Assembly: GCF_040183065.1 (NCBI RefSeq)
Contig: NC_091121.1
Location: forward strand, 66,439,787-66,503,786
Origin: Periplaneta americana
Lineage: Eukaryota > Arthropoda > Insecta > Blattodea > Blattidae
Reading direction: 5' to 3'
Length of the DNA: 64,000 bases
In this document: positions 25,202-37,680 of the stretch, one piece after another
How positions within the stretch are numbered: the stretch's first letter is position 1
Layout of the letters: the number at the start of each line of letters is the position of its first letter
Position numbers and translations under genes: made by a program
Notes under the pieces: generated by a model
What the model saw: only the letters and a program-made list of their open reading frames with translations
Databases searched by the model: none
Told to the model about the DNA's origin: nothing

Positions 25202-25311
25202 TTCATATACAAGTACTCCTCCAGACATTTAGAGTCCCCCATCCTTAATTGAAAATCCTTTCTACATCTAGCATTGCTTATAGATAATAGATACTTAACT
25301 AATAAATAAGT

Positions 25312-25312
<1 letters not shown>

Positions 25313-25362
<50 letters not shown>
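25313..25362 (+). repeat. (AAT)n microsatellite
   Basis: About 16 units. Confidence 0.95.
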
Positions 25363-25363
<1 letters not shown>

Positions 25364-26830
25364 GTTTCCTTACGGTCTGTAGTAACTCGAACTCGATTAT
25401 AGATGCCGCCTACACTTTATCGATGATAAAACCTGATAACAGAAATTGTTTAAAAATTGAGAGTTATGTTTGAAATTATGTTCCAGGAAATTATTTTTTT
25501 TTATTTTACTTAGACTACACCACCAACAGAAGCAAGCTTCCAATTAGTGCACTAATATTTGCGTAGCTTGGATCGGGGATTGAAATTTGCGGTTGTCCTA
25601 TGCACAAAATTAAAAAAAAATAGTAGTAATAAATAAATAAAAACAAGTTAATTTTTGTTGTATATGAGCCAAGAAGGACTAAATGACCTATCAATACTGT
25701 CAATAAACAAAACTTTCAATGTAGATTTCAATACCTTAACATTATTGAAATATTTACACAAATTAAAATCAGGTGATTTTAAATAGGCCAGCATTTCAGT
25801 ATACTACTATTAAATGCGTTTTACTTTAATTATAATTAGATCAGTATTTTCTTAAAATAGAATACATGTACTTGAGTGTAGAAGGGTTCAGTAGGCTACT
25901 GGAATAGTGGAAGTGACTCTCGAGTGCTAACGATCCGCGGGTTAAGGGGCGCAATAAGTTACATGTTTTGCCCCGGACGCTGGCCACCCACGCTACGCCA
26001 CTGTTCGTAATGGTTAATAATGAAACAAAACTGCAGAAAGGCTCTAACAAATTCAACTGAAGAGATATGAAATGTACCCAGATGACGTGGAAATACTGTG
26101 AACTCAGATTTCAGTCCGTGCTATTCCGAGGTTATTTACGTCACCCAATTAGCGTATCACTTTTTGATTTTCGCTGTGAAAGTCTAGAAATTATGTCGAA
26201 AAAATGGGGTATCGAGGGTTATGTTGGATAAATCTGACAACTGGATAATTGAAATTACTATTTTGCTTTCGCAATTTGATCCATAAAGTACGAGAGAAGA
26301 TATCTAATTACAGCACTTGAAGAATGAATTCACAGTTTAGTTCTAAGTCGTTTGCGCCTTTTATTAACATCTAAGTGATAAGAAAATATGTAGATAATTG
26401 ATAAAATACACGTTCCCATGTATCATTATCATTCAGTAGGCGTTAACTGCGATTGTATTAGCAATCAGTTTTGTCCAATGTTTTATTATATAGCGCGCAA
26501 CAGTTCGTTGTCGGCTGTTGACCTACAGTAAGTACAATTCTGCAATATATTAAGATCTCGTACGATTTCGTACGAATATATGGCGGAACTCTCGTGATAG
26601 GAATGGATATGTGCGACGACATGGGACACAACATTGTCAATGGTCACAGCAATCAGGCCTTGTGCGAGGTTCGAGCCATGATCATGGCTTCCACGCACTA
26701 TTAATTTCCACCCTACACGTTGCGTACACCACAGCCGGTTTTGTCTGTTGTGCTCAACAAATATTGTGTGTGACACATGCAAATATAGAGGTTACGGACC
26801 CCAAACTATTTTAGCGATACCCATGTCAAG
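25363..26830. other. Mostly unassigned; one hAT-like terminus
   Basis: The minus strand at 26003 starts CAGTGGCGTAGCGTGGGTGG, a typical hAT end, but no partner end was found. The rest shows short frames only. Confidence 0.35.
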
Positions 26831-26831
26831 T

Positions 26832-27245
26832 TGTGTCGCCCTCTGTGCTCTAGGGAAGCGTTCTCACCTAACCCAAAGATCGCGGGTTCAAATTCTGCTG
26901 GAGTCTATGGATTTTTCAGGACGTAAAAATCCAGAGCGCAAGTCTTCCGGGAGGAACTTAAGCCATGTGTTCCGTGTCGTAGTTTTCCTGCAAGTTAAAT
27001 ACCTCCAAGCCTAAATTAGAGACTCCGGACCAAATTGCTCCTCTATCGCATACTACTAGTAATAGGCCAACCTTAGTTGCATACTAGGTGGCGTTTGAGG
27101 CGATGAGATTACCACTTGTCCTCTGCCTCCTATTGGCAAATAAGTGTAACTAAATTCCTTGTAGGCATTGAAACCTCTGTCAGGAGTTACCTATGTTCCG
27201 ACTTCGGAATGGTGGGTTAAAAAGAATGAATTAATTAATTAATTA
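26832..27245 (+). mobile_element. tRNA-derived SINE, family D, (ATTA)n tail
   Basis: The tRNA-like head carries GATCGCGGGTTCAAATTCTG as B box. A roughly 300-base body is followed by GAATGGTGGGTTAAAAAG and ATTA repeats. Single copy here, so the limits are approximate. Confidence 0.55.
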
Positions 27246-27557
27246 AAGAATAACTATGAAGTATTAGAATTTTAAGATTGAACTCCAAAACTCATAGTTT
27301 GTGAGCGTAAAAGGTTGACAGTTTATTTTCTTGTAACACTTTTCAAATCATACTGTTGTCAAATCTCTCGGCTAATCAACGGTTGTAGCCAGTGATGATT
27401 TCAGAGAGTGCCCGGAAGAGGTGTCTCATCCCCTTATCGGAGATGAGTACATTCAAATTATTTAGTGTACCGGTAATTTAAAGCTATCTACAGGTTGAAA
27501 ACTAAATTAAAAATTACTGAATGGCTTGTTTTCAGTCATATGTAGATCCGCCTAAAT

Positions 27558-27721
27558 CAGGGCTAGACACCGGGAGCGAATCCAAACTCTTAACGGAGAC
27601 GCTTAATATTCATCCGTACGGCTTCAACGCTGCGCGGTGTTCGGCGAGGAAGAAAGAGGTTGAAGAGAAGTCATATGGCTCCCCGTGAAAGAGTAGAATT
27701 CGCTGTTGGAGCCCAGCCCTG
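27558..27721 (+). mobile_element. hAT-type MITE, uninterrupted copy
   Basis: 164 bases. The ends CAGGGCTAGACACCGGGAGC and (inverted) CAGGGCTGGGCTCCAACAGC form 33-base terminal inverted repeats. It is the same element as 37077-37512, here without the SINE. The 8-base flanks do not match, suggesting age or flank decay. Confidence 0.75.
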
Positions 27722-28330
27722 GATTCATTTTTAACCTATAATCGTATTATTGCTGTTTATTAAAATATAATAAAAAATACTTCGTTCCATCCTTTGATTT
27801 AAAGAATGTTAATACAGTGACACTTATTTAAATTAAATATCAAATTTATTTAACCCTAATCTATCCCGTTTGTATTGATTGTTGTTAAAAATTAGACAGT
27901 ACCTTTTCTAAATTATTGAAATCTTTGGATATAAGACCACATATGTAGATTTTGCTCCTGTTACAGAATTAGAAACTTTCTCTGGATCCTTGGTTTCTCA
28001 TCTACTGTTATTGTAAAAATTAATGATTAACTTGAATATTAACATTATTGAAACTAAACAGTTAAAGATCTTTACTGCTTTGTTTGGTTTTCAACATAGG
28101 CTATTGTTTTCCTGCGATAGAAGTTTCTCGTGTTTTATGTACAAATTGACATTTAATCAGTCTGCAGAATCTTGGTGAAGAAGTACATGGATTATGCCAA
28201 AGCTATTGATTTACTAGTTGTAACTTCAATAGGTATTAGTGAAGTTAAATATATTAACTTTTGTTTATATTCACTTTGTCCAGAGGATCCTTTTAATCCC
28301 CACTTCGAAATAGGGTTATTTACTTTGTCC
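27722..28330. other. Unassigned AT-rich sequence
   Basis: No recognised feature. Confidence 0.4.
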
Positions 28331-28690
28331 TTATGTAGTTGTTATTACGTTGTACTGATTTCTGATGAACTTGGCTTCTACAATCATGGAAAGAGCTTCT
28401 TCCCCAGAAAGTTGTTTTATTTTATCTCCATGTTTTCTGAAAGCAGTTCGGTATTTTGACGCTCGCGTGGGCGTGATTGATGTTATTTTCTTTACCATTT
28501 TAGAAGCATCTATTTGTCTCGACGTACTTAAACTCATTTGTGTGGCATATGATAATTCGTCAAAAAAATAATGAGCTCTCTAATCCTGTGGTTTTTTCCA
28601 TTTTTTCTTTCGCAACTATCAGCGAATCTGGGGCAATTTTTCGTAATTTGGAAATTAGATTGAGGTTGCCAGGTGATGATAGAAAATAAA
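28331..28690 (-). pseudogene. Fragment of a multi-copy arthropod ORF, probably element-derived
   Basis: Two pieces join across a one-base shift near 28570. The first ends LIVAKEKMEKTTGLESSLFF. The second reads DELSYATQMSLSTSRQ, ITPTRASKYRTAFRKH, KQLSGEEALSMIVEAKFIRN and then a stop. The EEAL...QYNVI pattern is one I associate with proteins repeated many times in arthropod genomes, likely from a DNA transposon. No name is secure. Confidence 0.45.
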
Positions 28691-28961
28691 AGATGTGAAA
28701 ACAAATGAATGAGATGTATAAACAATTGAATACTCTTTCATATTTTAAGTATCTTAATATAGGAGAGTTATTTGAAATTTCAAAAGTAGTAGGGAAGAGG
28801 GGGTCACACCTAGAATGCAATTAACACTGGTTTTAAACTTACCCCTCAATATCTAAATTGACTTTTTTTTTTGTTTAAATTAATATTAATTGAAATAAAT
28901 AGTTAGACTGAAAAATGTTGAAATGAAAGCCCTGTAATGTAATTGATCTTAAAATGTTGTT

Positions 28962-29058
28962 TTAGTTGGTTATTTAACGACGCTGTATCAACTACTAGGT
29001 TATTTAGCGTAGATGAGATTTGTGATAGCGAGATGGTATTTGACGAGATGAGGCCGTG
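28962..29058 (-). mobile_element. SINE family C, 5'-truncated
   Basis: Starts TTTTAGTTGGTTATTTAACG, then the tail hairpin ACGACGCTG...TAGCGT in reverse, and stops in the GATGAGGCCG block. Only the 3' 100 bases remain. Confidence 0.75.
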
Positions 29059-29744
29059 GACTTTCAAAATGCAGTTTGTCCAAAACTAAAAATTGTTTGA
29101 GTATATTTTTTTGTGTAAGACTCCATATTATATGTCTGTATATAATTTTAGCTTCAAAATGCAGTAATTTCCACAGTTATTGTAGTTATACAGGCATCTA
29201 GCGGCGAAACTGATAACTGCATGCTCCAAGACAGTCGACCATATTTTCATGGCGAAACCACAGGATTATACAGATCTAGTGATATAAATGTATGCCAATA
29301 TCGATTTGTTATGTTGGATTTGACGGTTTAGACTATTGAATGATAGATTTATGAACGTTCTGCACCCAGTTGGATATTTATGGTATTGCATCGCTCGTGG
29401 GATTTGCAAGTGACTGTAGTCGGCGAAGTTGGTTCGCTCGCAATTCTGAGATGAATAGGGTACGGAACGGTAACTATCAGTCACTTAAGAAATGCTCTTA
29501 ATTTAGAGGCCCAGTAACTTGATAGTTATTAGTGGTTTCTTTGCTTGTAACCAAGTATGATTCTGATAAATCTGATAGCCTCTCGTTATTGTTTGATTTG
29601 TGGATAAATATTTCTTCGGATCAACATCTCGATTGAAGCTTTCTATGTATCAGCAGGACAGCGTTTCGTGGTCTCTGACCGACGTAGTGGATTTTTCTAA
29701 CCTTTTGTGATTAGTGTAATGTGTAACTAGTCAACGATATATAC
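29059..29744. other. Unassigned sequence
   Basis: CTTCAAAATGCAGT recurs at about 29063 and 29152. Nothing else recognised. Confidence 0.35.
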
Positions 29745-29870
29745 AACGTGGGGGGAAAGGAACTGGCCACCCTACCCCTTATCTCCTGGCTTAGTTGCCT
29801 CATGAGTGATGCCTTGTTGGGTCACTTATGGGGTTCAGACCTGTCTTCAGACAGTTGACTGAACAACAAC
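29745..29870 (+). repeat. Probable retroposon 3' end
   Basis: A compact GC-richer block, GGAACTGGCCACCCTACCCC ... GACAGTTGACTGAACAACAAC, ending in a CAA-type tail. It looks like the 3' end of a dispersed retroelement. No second copy in this window. Confidence 0.4.
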
Positions 29871-30542
29871 TATGTTTAAGGGACTTAAAAATGAGACTCC
29901 TTCGATAAAAATTACTATGCTCCACATTTTTTCCTTCAAAAGTAATGTGTATAATGTAGCGTACACTATTTTGAAAACAGCACACAATTATATTGCATTT
30001 AAGTAGAGAAAAAGAAGAGAAAAGATACAATAGAAGCTTTGTTTATATTTTCATTGGCATCTTTTCTTGTAGTGCTTCTGCATCCTATTACAATACCTTT
30101 CTTGTATGATTATGATTTCGTCAAGTATGTGGAATTTTTATCGCTGTTAGGATCACTGTAACCTTCTCCTCGTAAACTGTAAATATTTGTTAACTTCGTT
30201 GGTGTATTTCTTCTGAAGGCCGCATGCCAGTGGCGCAGCGATGTCAATCAAGAATGTAGCCTTTCTTTGTCTGTTTATACTGTCAGTTTTGTTACGTGAA
30301 ATAGTTCTACTAGGAATGATGCTAGTGTTCAAACGTATTTTGCATGTGTCGTTGTCAGTTAGTTTCCGTTTATAAACGTAGTAAATACTGTGATTATGTA
30401 TGGTAATTTTGTCTTATTGTCTGAAGTATAAAAAGAGCGTTCTCTAACGGTACAACATTTCGATCTAAATATTTTCAGAACTCGAAACACATACTTTTAC
30501 CGGGAATATTGTATGAGAAATATAGTCATTTATAATAAAATA
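29871..30542. other. Unassigned sequence
   Basis: One CAGTGGCGCAGC string at 30228 resembles a hAT end without a partner. Confidence 0.35.
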
Positions 30543-30708
30543 ATGGGTGTATCAACTAGTCTACTAGTTTATTTAGCGTGGACGGTATTGGTGATAGCGA
30601 TAGGGTATTTGGCAAGATGAGGCCGAGGATTCGCCGCACCTGATATTTGCCTTACAGTTGGTGAAACCTCAGAAAAAATCCAACCAAATAATCTGGCCAA
30701 GAGAGAAA
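30543..30708 (-). mobile_element. SINE family C, partial
   Basis: Minus-strand copy with TTTATTTAGCGTGG, GGTGATAGCGATAGG, AGATGAGGCCGAGG and AAAAAATCCAACCA. The 5' head is lost and the 3' tail is partly deleted. Confidence 0.7.
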
Positions 30709-32171
30709 CTCAGGAACAGCTATTTATTAAGACACATTAAATAGCGATTTACTGAGAAAATTGTTATTTGCCTGAGGTGAAGTGAGAAATGAAATTGTAT
30801 AGTCAATATGTACTTAAAAACCACTACTGGAGAAATTTATAATTTTTCTATAATTTATACATTCAGTCGAAGACATCTTGAATTGAAAGAGAAAAAATTC
30901 TTAAAAGATACTCGTACGAATTTCTTAGGAGAATTCCTGTGTACGGAAATAATACCAAGATGATACTTTAATTTTCCATAGAAATGTAATATCTATTCTA
31001 AAAATGTGTTCCTGTCTAAATAGAACAATTCTTCTCACATACGAGTACTTCAGGAATTGAGGAGTGTTTGTGGAAAGTACCAGATAATAAAACTTATGGA
31101 TGTGTACAGTTTCAGAAAAAATAAATAGGCCGCCTGATTTTACCAAGTTCCAGGTACAACGCATTGCGCATGTGCAGTAAACAAGAACTCCTATATGTAC
31201 GGTACTTGTGAACGGTCTTGAGAAACTTGTTGCCTATATTCAGGAGGACTGCTACCAAGACTCGGTCGATTTTTTTCTACTACTAGGCTATACCAAGCGG
31301 ACTTTTTGGGCAGATGTTTAAACTAAATACGAATACTTGGCACTTGTTTTTTCTACAATATTAGGAACTATACAGAGCATGTTTTCAATTAAAAAACCTA
31401 AATAGCCTATAGCTTTCTGGCTGGCACCTATAACGTTTTCAACAAACATTTCTCAATTAAAAATGTGTAGACTATATAATTTATTATGTATTAAATTAAT
31501 GTAACACTAACCTTTACGGAAATGTAGAGAAAAAGACTCATTTTTGGATGAAGAAGTTACTTTCCTATATAAGTCGTAAAGTGGACATTAGAAATAAGCC
31601 TTCCTTGTCACAAATATTAAAAAATCAGGAAAGATTGGAATAGGCAACTCTTTCAATAAATGATTACCTATTTTTTTTTAATCAGTTGTGAAGACTACTT
31701 TCGTGTTTGAGGGCGAATGTCTTCGAATTATTTTTTCTTCCGAACTAATTTCTTTCATAGCACTCATGGTTCCTCAACGAATAAAAAAATCTAGTTACAG
31801 TCTCATTGTAAGGAGTAAAACCTTTCAGGTTTCCGTTAGATTTAAATAACGACGTCCGTAAATAGCAGACTAATATTACAAATGACTACAGTACACGAAG
31901 AGCTCTATAATGGGGATTTGTGCAAAATTAATTACAGAATCCACTTAAACCGTTGTCGGATATCTTACTTTTTGAAATACGGGAGGCGAAGATTTCTCTC
32001 TTTATTTCGATGCATATTAATTCATTCCAATTGTGTGTGTATGAGTATTTTCTTAATTTTACATATAATGTAAATGGATGCGGTATAAAATTAGTTAAAA
32101 AACATGCGATCAGTGATAACATGATAAAGAATTGTTGCGGAACGTGTGAAAGTTTGAGAAGTGTCTTCAAG
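30709..32171. other. Unassigned AT-rich sequence
   Basis: No recognised feature. Short frames here lack support. Confidence 0.4.
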
Positions 32172-32206
32172 ATATTATTATTATCATTATTATTATTATT
32201 ATTATT

Positions 32207-32456
32207 ATTATTGACTTGCACTCGTGCGTGGGTTCGATTCCCGCTTGAGTTGATTACCTGGTTGGGATCTTTCCGAGATTTTCCCCAGTCGGTGAGGCGA
32301 ATGTCAAGGTAATCTATGTCGAATCCTCGGCCTCTTCTCGCCAAATACCATCTCGCTATCATCAGTATCTCGTCAAATACCATCTCGCTATCATCAGTTC
32401 CATCGACGCTAAATAATCTAGTAGTTGATACAGCGTCGTTAAATAACCAACTAAAA
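32207..32456 (+). mobile_element. SINE family C in an (ATT)n tract, with an internal 32-base duplication
   Basis: 5'-truncated: it begins at the B box (GGGTTCGATTCCCGC) and runs to the tail TTGATACAGCGTCGTTAAAT. The block TCTCGCCAAATACCATCTCG...CAGTA occurs twice in tandem. ATT repeats lie on both sides (32172-32212 and 32457-32564). Confidence 0.8.
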
Positions 32457-32501
32457 TTATTATTATTGTTATTGTTATTATTATTATTATTATTATTAAT
32501 C

Positions 32502-32564
<63 letters not shown>
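32457..32564 (+). repeat. (ATT)n microsatellite, about 108 bases
   Basis: Nearly perfect. The long poly-Asn and poly-Leu frames here are products of the repeat. Confidence 0.95.
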
Positions 32565-32565
<1 letters not shown>

Positions 32566-33987
32566 GCAAGTGGCCGTTAATGTTCTGTGTCGTAAGCTCT
32601 GGTACATATTAAACAGCTCTGCGACCTTCTTGTCATCAGAGAGCTTTACATGCCTGTCAATAATTTGTCAATTAGCATACTGGCATTTAAATGAGGAAAG
32701 CTATCCCTCAGCATTGTCTCCCGTCTGACCCTCGCACTTCTCGGTGACTGGCGAGCAGAATGCTATATGAGTTTCTCGGCACATGACTAGGGATTTGCCG
32801 TAAAGTCGGGATTTCACAGTATTCTCCTTGGATCTACTTTCAAGTATTATCATGGATTTTGCAATGACATTTGTATGTGTATTTGCATTGTACGTAAATT
32901 GTTGGTTGTTTCCCTTCATTCCCCTTAATATATTTTGTCTTAATTGCGTAGTTCTGTAAATTGTAGATATTGTGATTGTATAACAAATTTACTTCGAGAT
33001 TTTACAGGAAATGAACGTTTTCGGCATATCTGATACGAACATAGTGACACTTGGCATGCCGTCAGCGTACATCAGAGTATATTTTCGTGTTCGGTGCTTG
33101 CAGATCAATTCATCTGGAAAGATACGCGAGGAATGTAATGTATTACTTTTTTAAAAAGGATTTTTCTGCTGTACTATAAGTTATTCTTTACCCAAAGACA
33201 TTTTGCTCCTCCACAAATCTGTCCTTAGTATCCTCTTCAGTAAGATCTCTTCTGTACCCAGGCCGTTGTAACTTTGCACCTGGCAGCTTTGGGTAATATT
33301 GGTAGAGATGCGACGTTGCTACAATGACCACTACACAACAGCTGACTTAACTTACACGGAGTTTGCTATTGTGTTCTGTTAATTCAAGTAACGTATATTG
33401 ATTTCGTATTTAGACAGATACGTTCAACTGGCCTTAAAAATATATTAAGGAAAGACTCATTGAAATATGTACGTACTGATAGAAGTTTTCTTTTTTTCTT
33501 TTTCTTCTTTTTTTCGCAGAGCGTAGACCAATTTTGAATCAAAGTAATGAAAGAATATCTTGAGCTTGCAAAAGAAGCTCTTAAATTTTTTATAGCATTT
33601 GCAAACTCATATTTATGCAAAATAAGTTTCTCGTTTATCTTATGAGAAATCTCCATGAAATTATGGGCCTATTCAGTGGAAGTTGAACTATGACAAAATA
33701 TTTTAAAAACATTTATGAACAGTTTAATTGACCGAGAACAATCTGTAAAGAAATTGCCATTATGGCCCTAAGTCGTCTGTTATGATTTTGAAATATTTAT
33801 GTAAGAACAGCACATAATTTCAATTATTTATATTATTTATACTTTTTGTATGTTACATGCACTCTAAATTTATATTTATGTTCTCATGTTGTATTATTTA
33901 AAATTATTATATTTTGTTAGGTACACTGTACTTTGTCATGTTAGATAGTCCGCTCCGGTGATGTTTCGTAAATTAAAATTATATGTA

Positions 33988-34025
<38 letters not shown>

Positions 34026-34871
34026 CACTCTACAATTACTGCAATACATATTACGTATTTAGGCCTACATAAGGGACATGGGTAAGAAATGTACCGGTAG
34101 GCCTACCATAAGAGAAGAAATAGTAAAAAGGCATAGAAAAAGTAGGGAAGAAATAGTAAGTAAAAGACATAGAAGAAGTAGGCCTATACACATTTGCGCA
34201 ATAAATTAATATAGAGTACGTAAAATGAATGACGTAAAGAAAATACTAATTAAACCAATAGGAAGAAGTGAAGCTGGACGACCAAAGTAAAGAGGGCGAG
34301 AAATGAATCCTATAGATTCAAAATCCCTTGTATCCACTTTCACAAATTAAAGAATTTTTGACAGTAACTGGTGGAAAATAGAGGGAATTTTCAACCTAAC
34401 AGTGACTTTTAACAAACCCTTTGCTTTAGTGGCTTTTTGAATTCGAACTATATAAATCATTAGTATTCATTCTTAGCAAGCAATATGTGAGCATTACTCA
34501 GTTCTGAACAAAATGGTCTTTAGGGGGCTTTTAATCTAGAGGAATCAAATACAGTGAAAACGGGACAAGCACGTGAGTAAACTGTGAAGTTAGAAAGAGA
34601 ACATATTGTGACACTGCTGTCAGGTAGCCGGTTGAAGTATTTAGTGGAGAGTAGCGCATTCACTTATATTCTCATTTTGCAATAATTTCTTGGAATTGAT
34701 AGTTGCATAACTCAGGTTCAAGGAAAAAGAGCAGCGCAGGAATTATAGAACTAGCGTTTCCAGTTCGATTACATTTCGGTGTTGAAGTTTAAATTTTCTT
34801 TAATATAATACGTGTTCTTAAAATATAATTAAAACACAATAAATAATTAGAACAGTTGCATGAACACATTT
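32565..34871. other. Mostly unassigned; a compound TG/TA microsatellite
   Basis: A (TG)n(TA)n microsatellite occupies 33984-34026. No coding or repeat structure was recognised elsewhere. Confidence 0.4.
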
Positions 34872-34965
34872 CACGAATGAATGAATTAATTCATAGTGTT
34901 CTGTCCAATGACAGCAATCTCCAGTCTTTCCTGTTTTCAGTCTTCCTCTTTGTCTCCTCATATGA
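34872..34965 (-). mobile_element. LINE-2 3' end fragment
   Basis: The minus strand reads GAGGAGACAAAGAGGAAGAC, GGAGATTGCTGTCATTGGAC and then GAAT/GAATT repeats, matching the last 90 bases and tail of LINE-2. Confidence 0.6.
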
Positions 34966-34990
34966 CGAATGAATTATTTTTCTTTAATTA

Positions 34991-35025
34991 GACATGTTTC
35001 GGGGTTACTGCTTCCCCATCATTAG
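34991..35025 (-). ncRNA. Hammerhead-like motif (degenerate)
   Basis: Minus strand: CTAATGA, stem TGGGG/CCCC with a 9-base loop, GAAAC, then ATGTC. The hammerhead core is CUGAUGA-stem II-GAAA; here one core G is A. It resembles the motifs in the palindrome at 13643-14140. Activity is unlikely as written. Confidence 0.35.
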
Positions 35026-35810
35026 TAATTAACAGTGACTATAATAGAAGTACTTAAATTAATGATTGCAAAAATGTCTTTAACACGAATATCTTATTTG
35101 TTACAATTACACGTGATAAAAATTACAATGTTGTTTTCAGTTAAAATTGTTAAAAAATGCTATTAGAATAATTTAAAATTTCTCACCTTATTAACACATT
35201 CTCATTTTATTATAATTCGTGTCAAAATGAACCTCTTTGAAATGAGAAAACTATTTTCGTGTCGTACTTTCCAAGATGGCATTCTCCCCGTAAACGGCGC
35301 AAATGCTTCTAGCGGTCTCCGATGCCTTCACTCCTCGGTTAAACTGAAAAGGATGTCAAAAATGTTTTTTTTTACTTGACACTCCATTTTCCTTAGCCCA
35401 AAATTAATACAAACTTTCTTAAGAATTGAAAAATTGAAGACGTATACAGTAACTCAATACTGTGACATTAAAATTACAAATAATGATAAATTCCAAACAA
35501 ATGTCTTGTAAAAGCTCTTGTCATGGAAAACAAAAACGCTACAAACTTATGAATGGACCTGGACCTGTTATGTATGTATTTCGATTATTTTTAAGAGAAT
35601 AAACTATAAACAATATATTTTTCAGCATGACAAAAGGAAATTAATTTCTGTGAAATATATAGAACTTATCGTGAGAAATTGTTATCTTCGCGACACTCGG
35701 TTTCTTCAGGAATATATCTGTGCGTTAAAAAATATAGCGAGATAATAAGGAAAACTGGAGTATTCAGAGTATAGATGCCTCGTGTTATCTTCGTCTTCCA
35801 CTAATCCCTC
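35026..35810. other. Unassigned sequence
   Basis: AT-rich, no recognised feature. Confidence 0.4.
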
Positions 35811-36045
35811 AAAACATGCTGGAGAGTTGCGCTCGGGCGCGGTTTGGGTTGATTATCTGGTTGGATTTTTTCTGAGGTTTTCCCCAATCGTAAGACGATT
35901 CTCAGGTAATCTATGGCGAATCCTCGGACTCATCTCGCCAAATACATCTCGCTATCACCAATCCCTTCGACGCTAAATAACCTAGTAGTTGAAACAGCAT
36001 CGTTAAACAACCAAGTAAAAAAGAAACAAAAAAACATGCTGGAGA
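35811..36045 (+). mobile_element. SINE family C with 15-base target-site duplication
   Basis: A 5'-truncated copy at 35826-36030 starts just before the B-box region and has the tail TCGACGCTAAATAACCTAG...CAGCATCGTTAAACAACC. AAAACATGCTGGAGA at 35811-35825 repeats exactly at 36031-36045. Confidence 0.9.
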
Positions 36046-37068
36046 TGGAACTAGAGTTTCTTTATCTGAAAGTCGGCAGCTGAGGCAACGTCGACTAGGT
36101 AAGCATTTTCTTGCTTGTTTATCATTCCAAAATATCGAGGCGTCTGCGCCAAACTTCAGGGATTCCAGTGGTCCGTAAAACGATCTCCGTAAAGAATCTT
36201 TGAAGTAGGGCCCATTATTATAATGCAAATATAAATGCAAACATAGGCTTAACGTTCAAATGAAAACTAAGAATTATTTCATCTATAATACGACCATTTA
36301 TGATTCATTCACTTAGCGGAAACACTAACGTAAAATTAGAAGCTTGATAACCACAGGCTTTAAAGTTTACATCAAAGGAAATAATTCAACCGATCACAAG
36401 ACAGGAGTGATATGGTAATGGAAGATCTATAATGGAATCGGAGCGCAGGATAAACCTATAATCGTATCTTTAGACGCGCTTCTGCTGTTAGTAGTACAAG
36501 AAACTGAGAAGCATTGCAAAACGTGTTTTCACTTGAGCTCGTTTTTTGCTCTTTTAATTTTTTCAGAAAAACGTGAATTTTCCTTAATTTTTTATGAAAT
36601 ATAATTAATAGTAGATATGTTTGTGTGTGTGTTTTTTTTTAGAAAGAAACAGAACAAAGTAAGTTATATGACATTTTGTTTTAAAGCTTAAAGATAACTT
36701 TTCAATTTGGCCGTAGTCCAATGATACAGCATTGCTTTCTTCATAGAGACTTCCTCAGTTACCACTTTTCCTAAACTCTGATTCTAAGAACGCCGATCTT
36801 ACTAGAATTTCTGTATTATACAGAAATGCTGTGGAAAAAATTCCCTATGAAGAACATGTGTCATTGGCATTTTCAGTATTAAGTCTGCATATTAAAATTT
36901 CTTATATACGGTACGTGTTTTTAGTCAGTCAAAATGAAGAAAATGGGTGATGAAACAAACATTAAATGCCATTTTGTTTGTACGTTTTGGTCTGAAAACC
37001 AATAACTGCTGCTATTCACATAAACTTCCCCAAGTGTGATTAAAGTGGTAGGTACCACAGCGGCAATA
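36046..37068. other. Unassigned sequence
   Basis: No recognised feature. Confidence 0.4.
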
Positions 37069-37520
37069 CTATAACTCAGGGCTTGGCACCAAGAGCGGAT
37101 TCTACTCTCTCACGGGGAGCCATATGACTTCTCTTTCAACCCCCTTCAGTCCAGACCTGTGGAGTAACGGTTAGCGCGTCTGCCCGCGAAACCAGGTGGA
37201 CCGGGTTCGATTCCCGGTCGGGGAAAGTTACCTGGTTGAGGTTTTTTCCCGGGGTTTTCCCTCAACCCAATACGAGTAAATGCTGGGTAACTTTCGGTGC
37301 TGGACCCCGGATTTATTTCATCGGCATTATCACCTTCACCTCATTCAGACGCTAAATAACCTAAGCTATTGATAAAGCGTCGTAAAATAACCTACTTAAA
37401 AAAACTCAAGCCCTTTCTTCCCCGCCGAACACCGCGCAGAGTTGATGCCGTGGCGGATGTATATTAAGCGTCTTCGTTTAGAGTCTGGATTCGCTCCCAG
37501 TGCCCAGCCCTGCTATAACT
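37069..37520 (-). mobile_element. hAT-type MITE with 8-base target duplication, carrying a nested SINE
   Basis: The MITE spans 37077-37512, inverted relative to 27558-27721. Its ends are CAGGGCTTGGCACC and GGGCACTGGGAGCG...(both inverted-repeat type), and it is flanked by CTATAACT at 37069-37076 and 37513-37520. An 8-base duplication and CAGGG ends are the hAT signature. Subtracting the SINE and its duplication leaves 163 bases, against 164 in the uninterrupted copy. Confidence 0.85.
37148..37408 (+). mobile_element. SINE family A nested in the hAT MITE
   Basis: Full-length family A (TCCAGACCTGTGGAGTAACG, GGGTTCGATTCCCGG, tail GACGCTAAATAACC). The target duplication is TCAACCCCCTTC against TCAAGCCCTTTC at 37136-37147 and 37409-37420. 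The paralogue at 27.6 kb shows the unoccupied site. Confidence 0.85.
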
Positions 37521-37680
37521 CATCCTATAGTATAGTGCTGTTGGAGTTCGAGGGTGGGGGATGAAGAGATTATATTTTCCATTGATTGAATTCATTTAGC
37601 TTTTCTCTGCAACTATTTTAGTTTGCAATTTTAGCTACTTCTAGCTGTATTTTACGTGCTACGTTTATAAGTTGACAGCA

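Noticed and set aside
31928-32569. 213-codon minus-strand frame and overlapping long frames rich in Asn, Leu or Ile
   Set aside because: They are translations of ATT microsatellites and a SINE; no independent coding signal.
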